From Burkholderiales bacterium (lineage in GTDB: Bacteria; Pseudomonadota; Gammaproteobacteria; Burkholderiales; Burkholderiaceae_F): a stretch of 7,695 nt of DNA. The notes under the pieces were generated by a model. The model was not told the DNA's origin. It saw only the letters and a program-made list of their open reading frames with translations, and ran no database searches. The stretch is taken from positions 1 to 7,695 of the forward strand of contig JAHEDN010000112.1 in assembly GCA_024641225.1 (NCBI GenBank), in the 5' to 3' direction. Numbering within the stretch: position 1 is the first letter of the stretch; the number at the start of each line of letters is the position of its first letter. A program made the position numbers and the translations under genes. This document shows positions 1 to 5,228 of the stretch, in pieces.

Positions 1-972
1 GTCGCGCTGCCTCGCGCCGTGATCGAGTCCGTAGCGATAGAAGTCGTTGCGATCGGGCAACTTCCCGTTGGGCAATCGCGCCAGCAGTTGTGGCGACGGC
101 GCGATCAGCAGCACGTTGTCGAGCCAGCGGTGCGCGCGTGCGTGGCGCCGCCAGGGCAGGAACTTGTCGAGCCAGCCCGCCGTAACCCAGGGCACGAAGT
201 GCGGATACAGGACAAGCCGCGGCAGTTGCGAGTAGGGCAGCAGGAGGTGGTAGTCGATCAGACCGCCGTCCCAGTACTCGCCCCATGGGGCGCCAGCCGG
301 GTTGCGCACCGGCTCGCACACCAGCGGTATCGAGCCCGAGGCGAGCAGCGCGTCTTCGCTGTTTAGTGCATCGAGCGCGACGCGATCAAGGCCAAAAGGG
401 TCGAACTCGGCGGCCGGGAAGCGCGGAGCTCCGGCGGTGAACATGACGCGTTGCAAGTGTGCGGCCAGCCGCGATCGCGACAGCGTATTGGCGAAGGCGG
501 CACGGGTGAAGGCAGCGCGGCTGCTGTCGCGACCGAGCGGTCCGCGCGCCCGTGCCGTGACGACGGTGAGCGCTCGTCCCGGACGGACCTCGATCGCCGG
601 GGCGCCGCCAAGCACGGCGCGCGCCAGCTGTCGGCACTGCTCTGCGACCTGGCGCGGCGAGGGCCGGTGCGAATAGGTCTGGCCGACGTAGGCCTCGGCC
701 AGCCGGTCGAGCGCGGCAAGCGGGTCGGGCACTGCGGCTGCCGCCATCCGCCAGGCGCCGATCGACGCGCCGATCAGTTCCAGCTTCGCCTCGCGCAGCC
801 ATCCTCGCGCCGAATCGAACAGCAGCCTGTCGAGCGGGATCAGCGCCAGACCCTTGGGCCCACCGGCGGCGGCCGGCACGCAGGCGATGTCTGCCGGCGC
901 GAGTCCATGGTTGCGCACCTGCGCCACGGCGCGCGCGCCGGCGTGCACGACGAACGACCGGCCCCCGTTCAC
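1..972 (-). CDS. Patatin-like phospholipase, 3' end beyond window (partial)
   Basis: This is probably a serine acyl hydrolase of the patatin family, acting on phospholipid or another acyl ester; the substrate is not evident. The frame is open for 324 codons down to the left edge, so the C-terminus is missing. Reading from a GTG start, residues 37-41 (GGPKG) form the glycine-rich oxyanion loop. GASIG at 68-72 is the GxSxG nucleophile elbow with Ser70, and DGG at 235-237 supplies the catalytic Asp235, giving the Ser-Asp dyad of the family. SGSIP (212-216) and the late LPNGKLPDRNDFYRYG stretch also fit bacterial patatin-like proteins as I remember them. No signal peptide or membrane segment is seen, so a cytosolic or membrane-peripheral protein is expected. 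The GTG start overlaps the pth stop codon (GTGA) and has no clear Shine-Dalgarno sequence, which suggests translation coupled to pth. The family call is firm; the physiological role is unknown. Confidence 0.87.
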   Translation of the reverse strand, partial: MNGGRSFVVHAGARAVAQVRNHGLAPADIACVPAAAGGPKGLALIPLDRLLFDSARGWLREAKLELIGASIGAWRMAAAAVPDPLAALDRLAEAYVGQTYSHRPSPRQVAEQCRQLARAVLGGAPAIEVRPGRALTVVTARARGPLGRDSSRAAFTRAAFANTLSRSRLAAHLQRVMFTAGAPRFPAAEFDPFGLDRVALDALNSEDALLASGSIPLVCEPVRNPAGAPWGEYWDGGLIDYHLLLPYSQLPRLVLYPHFVPWVTAGWLDKFLPWRRHARAHRWLDNVLLIAPSPQLLARLPNGKLPDRNDFYRYGLDHGARQRD

Positions 973-1583
973 TGTGCGGAAGCTGTCGGCGCCGCGTGCA
1001 GCTTCATCATTGCCCTCTCGAACTGGCCTTCGACGAGCAGCGGAACAATCTGCAGCGCGCGTTCGATCGACTCGTCGATCGCCGCCTCGTGTTCGCGGCT
1101 CGGCGGGTGCAGCACGAAATCGGCGACCTCCTGCGTCAGGGCGAGCGCGCGCGGGTGGCCGACGCCGATGCGAAGCCGCCAGAAGTCCGGTGTCGAGAGC
1201 TTGGCCTGGATGTCCTTCAGGCCGTTGTGCCCGGCCGTGCCGCCGCCGCGCTTGAGCTTGACGGTGCCCGGCGGCAGGTCGACTTCGTCGTGCGCGACCA
1301 GGATCTGCGTCGGCAGGATCTTGTAGTACAGGGCGAGGGCGACGACGGCCTGCCCCGAGCGGTTCATGTAAGTGGCCGGCTTCAGCAGCCACAGTTCGCG
1401 GCCCCGGTCACGCAGCCGCGCCGTTTCGCCGTGGAATTTGCGCTCGGCGCCAAACGCTGTGCCGCCCTTGCGCGCGACCGCGTCGACGAACCAGAAACCC
1501 GCGTTATGCCGCGTTCGTTCGTATTCGGCGCCGATGTTGCCGAGCCCGACGATGAGTCGGATCGAGTTGTCCTGCGCGTTCAA
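969..1583 (-). CDS. pth: Peptidyl-tRNA hydrolase
   Basis: Pth cleaves the ester bond of peptidyl-tRNAs that drop off the ribosome, recycling tRNA in the cytosol. The 204-residue length is normal for the bacterial Pth family. The active-site landmarks are in order: Asn16 in GLGNIG, catalytic His26 in TRHNAG, Asn74 in TYMN, Asp99 in HDE and Asn120 in GHNGL. Two motif positions differ from the textbook form: GLGNIG replaces GLGNPG, and GGGTAGHNGL replaces GGGHGGHNGL. The start is TTG. An in-frame TGA lies two codons upstream and no ATG or GTG lies before the first conserved motif, so TTG is the only reasonable choice. No convincing ribosome-binding site precedes it. The gene follows rplY, an order common in proteobacteria, but a probable terminator lies between them. 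Its stop overlaps the start of the patatin-like gene by four bases. Confidence 0.97.
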   Translation of the reverse strand: MNAQDNSIRLIVGLGNIGAEYERTRHNAGFWFVDAVARKGGTAFGAERKFHGETARLRDRGRELWLLKPATYMNRSGQAVVALALYYKILPTQILVAHDEVDLPPGTVKLKRGGGTAGHNGLKDIQAKLSTPDFWRLRIGVGHPRALALTQEVADFVLHPPSREHEAAIDESIERALQIVPLLVEGQFERAMMKLHAAPTASAQ

Positions 1584-1600
1584 GGGAACTCAGGCGAGGG

Positions 1601-1639
1601 AGAAAAGAAACGGCCCGAGACGTTGCCGTCGTCGGGCCG
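1601..1639 (-). terminator. Probable intrinsic terminator after rplY
   Basis: On the minus strand a GC-rich hairpin has outer arms CGGCCCGA and TCGGGCCG and inner arms GACG and CGTC around a four-base loop, with one unpaired base between the two stem segments. It is followed at once by a T-rich run, TTTCTTTTCTC. That is the form of a rho-independent terminator. It begins 22 bases past the rplY stop, and its tail ends 17 bases before the pth start codon. It would close the prs-rplY transcript, or attenuate read-through into pth and the patatin-like gene. The tail is interrupted by C, so termination may be partial. Confidence 0.75.
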
Positions 1640-1661
1640 CATTGTGCAGCAGGGGCGAAGC

Positions 1662-2363
1662 CTATTTCTTCTTCTCGCCGCCCTTTTTCTCGGCCGCTGC
1701 CGGGGCTGCGCCTGCGGCAGCCGCAGGCACCTTCTGCGCCGTGGCGGGAACCTCGGTCGGCGCCGCCACCACTGCCTCGACGGCAACTTCTTCCTCGACA
1801 TGGGCAGCCGGTATCGTCACCGACACAACGACCGGGTTTTCCTTGCCTTTCAGGACGGCCTTCACACCGTCGGGCAGCTTCAGATCGCGTACCTTGATCG
1901 TGTCCTGCGCGGTCAGCCCGGACAGGTCGACCTCGACGAACTCTGGAAGGTCTTTCGGCAGGCAGGAAATGTCGACTTCCTGCAGCACGTGTCCGACGAT
2001 GGCCGACGACAGCTTCACCGCCGGCGAGTTCTCCTGGCCGACGAAGTGCAGCGGCACACGCACGTGCACCGGCCTGTCCGCCGAGATGCGCTGAAAATCG
2101 ACGTGCATCACGATCGGCCGGTAGGGATGCATCTGAAAGTCACGCAGCAGAACCTGCTCGCTCCTGCCGTCCAGTTCCATGTCGAGGATCGAGGCATGGA
2201 ACTTTTCCTTGCGCAGCGAATGGAACAGCGGGTTATGGTCGACCTCGATCGCCGTCGGCGGCACATCGCCGCCATAAAGCACTCCAGGGACCTTGCTGGC
2301 GTGGCGCAGGCGGCGGCTCGCACTCGTGCCTTGCGCTTTTCTCGTGTTTGCTACGACTTTCAT
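1662..2363 (-). CDS. rplY: 50S ribosomal protein L25, long CTC form
   Basis: This protein binds 5S rRNA in the large ribosomal subunit. The product is 233 residues. The N-terminal L25 domain (about residues 1-95) opens with the typical RKAQGTSASRRLR and GVLYGG segments. A TL5-type beta domain follows (about 98-185), containing the LPEFVEVDLSGL stretch. The last 45 or so residues form an Ala/Glu/Lys-rich low-complexity tail ending in lysines. This long form is the CTC/general-stress type, unlike the short L25 of E. coli. I chose the ATG at 2363 because GGAG lies six bases upstream and the protein then begins MKVVANTRKAQG, as in the family. An in-frame ATG 13 codons earlier (2402) lacks both features. 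The gene starts 49 bases after the prs stop, so the two are probably cotranscribed. A terminator follows. Confidence 0.97.
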   Translation of the reverse strand: MKVVANTRKAQGTSASRRLRHASKVPGVLYGGDVPPTAIEVDHNPLFHSLRKEKFHASILDMELDGRSEQVLLRDFQMHPYRPIVMHVDFQRISADRPVHVRVPLHFVGQENSPAVKLSSAIVGHVLQEVDISCLPKDLPEFVEVDLSGLTAQDTIKVRDLKLPDGVKAVLKGKENPVVVSVTIPAAHVEEEVAVEAVVAAPTEVPATAQKVPAAAAGAAPAAAEKKGGEKKK

Positions 2364-2412
2364 TGCGTTCTCCAGAAAAACCCGCGGGCCGCGACCAGCC
2401 ACGGCGAGTGCC

Positions 2413-3372
2413 TTACTCGATGAACAGGCTGCTCACCGAGTCCTCGCGCGAAATGCGCGAAATCGTTTCCGCCAGCAGCGCCGCGCACGACAGCTGCCGG
2501 ATCTTCGGGCTGACCGCCGCCTGGTCGGCGAGCGGGATCGTGTCGGTCACCACCACTTCGTCGAGCACCGAGGTGTTGATCCGCTCGACCGCTCGGCCCG
2601 ACAGCACCGCGTGGGTGCAATAGGCCATCACCTTGACCGCGCCATGTTCGCGCAGTGCGGTCGCCGCCTGGCACAGCGTGTTGGCAGTGTCGACCATGTC
2701 ATCCATGATCACGCAGGTCCGGCCGTCGACCTCGCCGATGATGTGCATCACCTCGGCCACGTTCGCCCGCGGTCGGCGTTTGTCGATGATCGCCAGTTCG
2801 GCCTCTATGCGCTTGGCAAGCGCACGGGCGCGCACGACGCCGCCGACGTCGGGCGACACCACCACGAGGTTCTCGTAGTTGTGCTTCCACAGGTCGCCGA
2901 GCAGGATCGGGCTGGCGTAGATGTTGTCGACCGGGATATCAAAAAAGCCCTGGATCTGGTCGGCGTGCAGGTCCATGGTCAGCACACGGTGAACCCCGAC
3001 CGCCTGCAACATGTTGGCGACCACCTTGGCACTGATCGCCACCCGCGCCGAGCGCGGCCGCCGATCCTGGCGTGCATAGCCGTAGTATGGAATCGCCGCG
3101 GTGATGCGCCCGGCCGACGCGCGCTTGAACGCGTCGACCATGATCATCAGTTCCATCAGGTTGTCGTTGGTCGGCGCGCAGGTCGATTGCAGCACGAAGA
3201 CGTCCTTGCCGCGGACGTTCTCGTTGACCTCGACCATCACTTCGCCGTCAGAGAAGCGCGAGACGTGGGCGCGGCCGAGCGGGAGATTGAGGTGCTGCAC
3301 CACCGAATGGGCGAGCTTCGGGTTGGCGTTTCCCGAAAAGACCATCAGGTTGTCCGGCACCGTCGGTCCCAT
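2413..3372 (-). CDS. prs: Ribose-phosphate pyrophosphokinase (PRPP synthase)
   Basis: Prs transfers pyrophosphate from ATP to ribose 5-phosphate, making PRPP for purine, pyrimidine, His, Trp and NAD synthesis in the cytosol. From the chosen ATG the product is 319 residues, the usual length of class I enzymes. Visible landmarks are FSDGE at 40-44, the ATP-binding loop YARQDRRPRSAR at 99-110, the metal-binding MDLHADQIQGFFDIPVDN at 133-150, the flexible SPDVGG region at 173-178, and the PRPP/ribose-phosphate loop DDMVDTANT at 224-232. The loop has DTANT where E. coli has DTGGT, a variant I associate with betaproteobacteria. The start at 3372 has GAGG eight bases upstream and fits family length. 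An in-frame ATG at 3396, also with a GGAG, would add eight residues and cannot be excluded. The gene lies between tRNA-Gln and rplY and is probably in one transcript with rplY. Confidence 0.97.
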   Translation of the reverse strand: MGPTVPDNLMVFSGNANPKLAHSVVQHLNLPLGRAHVSRFSDGEVMVEVNENVRGKDVFVLQSTCAPTNDNLMELMIMVDAFKRASAGRITAAIPYYGYARQDRRPRSARVAISAKVVANMLQAVGVHRVLTMDLHADQIQGFFDIPVDNIYASPILLGDLWKHNYENLVVVSPDVGGVVRARALAKRIEAELAIIDKRRPRANVAEVMHIIGEVDGRTCVIMDDMVDTANTLCQAATALREHGAVKVMAYCTHAVLSGRAVERINTSVLDEVVVTDTIPLADQAAVSPKIRQLSCAALLAETISRISREDSVSSLFIE

Positions 3373-3544
3373 GTTGCGGCCCTCGAATGGCTTCATCTAC
3401 CCGGCTCCGCGAATGCGGCGTCCGATGACTTCAAACCAGCGGGCGCGGCCATTCGTGCACCGGCCCGATTGCGTTGCGCAGGACCCGGATTCGAGTCGCC
3501 AGGAGGTGCGCCGCCTGCGCGGCTCCCGGCGACCAAACTCGATA
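3373..3544 (-). other. Spacer and prs leader between tRNA-Gln and prs
   Basis: This stretch of about 170 bases holds no supportable gene. It contains the leader of prs, including the possible alternative prs ATG at 3396 with a GGAG eight bases before it. A short GC-rich hairpin (GCCGC, four-base loop, GCGGC on the minus strand) lies near the tRNA end, but it has no T-run and is not a convincing terminator. I could not find a clear sigma-70 promoter. prs may therefore be transcribed from upstream through the tRNA, or from a promoter too weak to see by eye. Confidence 0.5.
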
Positions 3545-3621
3545 TGGCTGGGGAGGAAGGATTCGAACCCTCGAATGCCGGAATCAAAATCCGGTGCCTT
3601 AACCAACTTGGCGACTCCCCA
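3545..3621 (-). tRNA. tRNA-Gln, anticodon TTG
   Basis: The minus strand folds into a complete cloverleaf. The 7-bp acceptor stem is TGGGGAG with CTCCCCA, followed by discriminator G and an encoded CCA. The D arm has a GCC/GGC stem and a loop containing GG. The anticodon stem is CCGGA/TCCGG with loop TTTTGAT, giving anticodon TTG, which reads CAA (and CAG by wobble). The variable loop has five bases, and the T arm is GAGGG-TTCGAAT-CCTTC with one G-T pair. The sequence closely resembles E. coli tRNA-Gln as I remember it. Its place between ispE and prs is the usual one in betaproteobacteria. Without the encoded CCA it ends at 3548. No dedicated promoter was evident, so it may be processed from the ispE transcript. 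Confidence 0.97.
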
Positions 3622-3641
3622 GCGCGAAACCTCTGCGCCTG

Positions 3642-3665
3642 CGTCCGATGCTTTCGAATCGGACG
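3642..3665 (-). other. Perfect hairpin between ispE and tRNA-Gln
   Basis: The arms CGTCCGAT and ATCGGACG form a perfect 8-bp stem around an 8-base loop. It lies 17 bases past the ispE stop and 20 bases before the tRNA 5' end. There is no T-run on either side, so it does not look like an intrinsic terminator. It may protect the ispE mRNA 3' end or mark a processing point ahead of tRNA maturation, but that is inference only. Confidence 0.55.
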
Positions 3666-3682
3666 ACTCTTCCGCTGATAAC

Positions 3683-4561
3683 TCACCACGCCGCGAGCGG
3701 CAGTTCGGCGAGGCCCTTCACCGCCCAGCCCCGCCATCCCGCCGGCAATTGGCTCACCGCCTCCTGCGCTGCGCTCTCGGACATCATCGCCGCGAATACC
3801 GCCGAACCGGAGCCCGTCATTCTTGCTGGCCCAAACTGCGCCAGGTGAGCGATGGCTGCCTCTATCACGGCATGACGTCGCCGCGCCACCGGCTCGAGAT
3901 CGTTGGCGCCGAACAAAGTGCGTCCAGTTGCTGTTTCGCTGCGGACCGCATTATCCCGCAACGCAGAAAAGTCCGCGATTGTCAGCGCTTTCCCAGACCG
4001 TGTCAATTCCGGCGCCGAGAAGATTTCGGCTGTAGAAACAGACACTTGCGGGTGGACAACGGCATACCAGCAGACCGGCCAATGGAACGATGTCAGCCGC
4101 TCTCCGATTCCTTCAGCGAGGGCCGGGCCGGTGCCGAGAAAGAACGGCACGTCGGCGCCGAGTCGCAGGCCAAGCGAGGCCAGTCGCTCGCGGGACCAGC
4201 CCAGCCGCCAAAGCCGATTGAGGGCGAGCAGCGTGGTGGCGGCATCCGAAGATCCGCCGCCCATGCCGCTTCCGGCGGGAATGCACTTCTCGACCGCGAT
4301 GTCGACGCCAAGAGACGAACCGCTCGCCTGCTGCAGCAGGCGAGCCGCTCGCAGGCAAAGGTCCGCGTCCAACGGGCCAACCGTATCGCCGCTGCGCGTG
4401 ATCTGTCCGTCGCTCCGCAATTCAAAGTCGAGCGTGTCGGCAAGCGCTATCGGCACCATCAGACTCTGCAGTTCGTGGTAGCCGTCGGGCCGGCGTCCGG
4501 TCACATGCAAGAAGATATTCAGCTTTGCCGGCGCGGGCAGGCCGAGGAACAGGCGACTCAT
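3683..4561 (-). CDS. ispE: 4-diphosphocytidyl-2-C-methyl-D-erythritol kinase
   Basis: IspE phosphorylates CDP-methylerythritol with ATP in the fourth step of the MEP pathway for IPP and DMAPP. The product has 292 residues, within the normal range, and is cytosolic. It shows the GHMP-kinase pattern: PAKLN at 11-15 with catalytic Lys13, the RPDGYHEL substrate motif at 24-31, the glycine-rich ATP loop PAGSGMGGGSSDAA at 95-108, catalytic Asp137 in GADVPFF, and the C-terminal TGSGSAVFA motif. The ATG overlaps the lolB stop (ATGA), and an AGG lies eight bases upstream inside lolB, so the two genes are translationally coupled. The lolB-ispE pair is common in proteobacteria. An internal perfect 24-bp palindrome at 4322-4345 is noted separately. 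Frame and motifs are intact. Confidence 0.97.
   Translation of the reverse strand: MSRLFLGLPAPAKLNIFLHVTGRRPDGYHELQSLMVPIALADTLDFELRSDGQITRSGDTVGPLDADLCLRAARLLQQASGSSLGVDIAVEKCIPAGSGMGGGSSDAATTLLALNRLWRLGWSRERLASLGLRLGADVPFFLGTGPALAEGIGERLTSFHWPVCWYAVVHPQVSVSTAEIFSAPELTRSGKALTIADFSALRDNAVRSETATGRTLFGANDLEPVARRRHAVIEAAIAHLAQFGPARMTGSGSAVFAAMMSESAAQEAVSQLPAGWRGWAVKGLAELPLAAW
4322..4345. repeat. Perfect 24-bp palindrome inside ispE
   Basis: The half-site GCTCGCCTGCTG is followed directly by its exact reverse complement CAGCAGGCGAGC, centred on a CTGCAG. In the ispE message it encodes ARLLQQAS (residues 73-80). As RNA it could fold into a 10-bp GC-rich stem with a TGCA loop; as DNA it is a full two-fold dyad. 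The symmetry stops exactly at both ends, because the flanking bases do not pair. Confidence 0.9.
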
Positions 4562-5193
4562 TGTCGAAACCTATCTTGTTCGGTGGCCGCGCCCGGGACG
4601 TCGAGGACCAGCCGCAACCGCATCGAAGGCCCGCCCGAGGCATCGGCGCGGCGATCGAAGGTCAGGCGGCGCGGCGCCCCGGTTTCTTCGAATCGATCCT
4701 CGATAACAATGACCCAGCCGTCCTGCTCGATGCGCTGCGCTCGGCCCGAATCAGGAGACAGGCGCGCCGGTCGGTCCGGCACGGCTCGCCCGGCGATCCA
4801 GTCGGCGAGCCCCGATACGGGCAGGCTGAAGCCCAGAACGGATTCAGCGAGCGCATCCGGACTGCTCCCCTTCCAGGTGGCGAGCGATCCGTCGGCTTGC
4901 GGCGCGGTCAGGACCGTGCCGGCGGCGCCGGTCTGGACCCGCGCCAGGGTATTGCCAAGCGGTGAGGCGAGATCGAGCGTCGTTCCGGCGGGATTGATGG
5001 CCAGCGTAAAGCGACCGGAGACTGCCTCCCGCGTTTCACCGCGGCCGACAGTGGCGGCAAAGCGACCGCTGTAGACGTGCGTAGCCGGCTCGATTGGCGC
5101 CAGCGAGGCGCAGCCGCTGAGCGCAGCGATCACCAGCGGTGCGAGCTTCGTGCGCCAAGTGTCCGAAAAATAATGTCGGCCCTGCGCTGCCAT
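4558..5193 (-). CDS. lolB: Outer-membrane lipoprotein insertase LolB
   Basis: LolB takes lipoproteins from the periplasmic carrier LolA and inserts them into the outer membrane, and is itself an outer-membrane lipoprotein. The product has 211 residues, against about 207 in E. coli. A signal peptide with an unusually long n-region of about 16 residues leads to a short hydrophobic core and the lipobox LSGC with lipidated Cys28. Ala29 at +2 fits outer-membrane sorting. The mature part has the family pattern: YSGRFAA near 41-47, SPLGNTLARV in the middle (the region of the hydrophobic loop that handles acyl chains), and later ADWIAGR. The ATG at 5193 is the first start after an in-frame TAG 15 bases upstream, though no strong Shine-Dalgarno sequence is seen. 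The gene begins 35 bases after the TPR gene stop and overlaps ispE by four bases. Confidence 0.94.
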   Translation of the reverse strand: MAAQGRHYFSDTWRTKLAPLVIAALSGCASLAPIEPATHVYSGRFAATVGRGETREAVSGRFTLAINPAGTTLDLASPLGNTLARVQTGAAGTVLTAPQADGSLATWKGSSPDALAESVLGFSLPVSGLADWIAGRAVPDRPARLSPDSGRAQRIEQDGWVIVIEDRFEETGAPRRLTFDRRADASGGPSMRLRLVLDVPGAATEQDRFRQ

Positions 5194-5228
5194 CTGAGCC
5201 GGCGGCTAGGTCTTCGAGAAAGGCGCCG

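Noticed and set aside
451..1326. Plus-strand open frame of 291 codons, and minus-strand frames at 363-719 and 386-802
   Set aside because: All overlap the patatin-like gene, whose frame carries the full set of catalytic motifs. The others are Arg/Ala-rich and motif-free.
1710..1728. 8-bp inverted repeat GCCTGCGG / CCGCAGGC near the 3' end of rplY
   Set aside because: It lies in the Ala-rich tail, where repeated GCN codons easily give GC-rich self-complementarity. There is no T-run and no link to a boundary.
996..2423. Plus-strand open frame of 475 codons
   Set aside because: It lies opposite pth and rplY, crosses the terminator, and shows no family motifs. It is a shadow of the real genes.
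3393..3737. Minus-strand frames of 114 and 69 codons over the tRNA region
   Set aside because: They read through tRNA-Gln; the apparent peptide comes from tRNA sequence, a common false gene.
3101..5074. Long plus-strand open frame of 657 codons
   Set aside because: It runs antisense through prs, tRNA-Gln, ispE and lolB, all well supported. Its translation is Arg/Ser/Pro-rich with no recognisable domain, as expected for a shadow frame in high-GC DNA.
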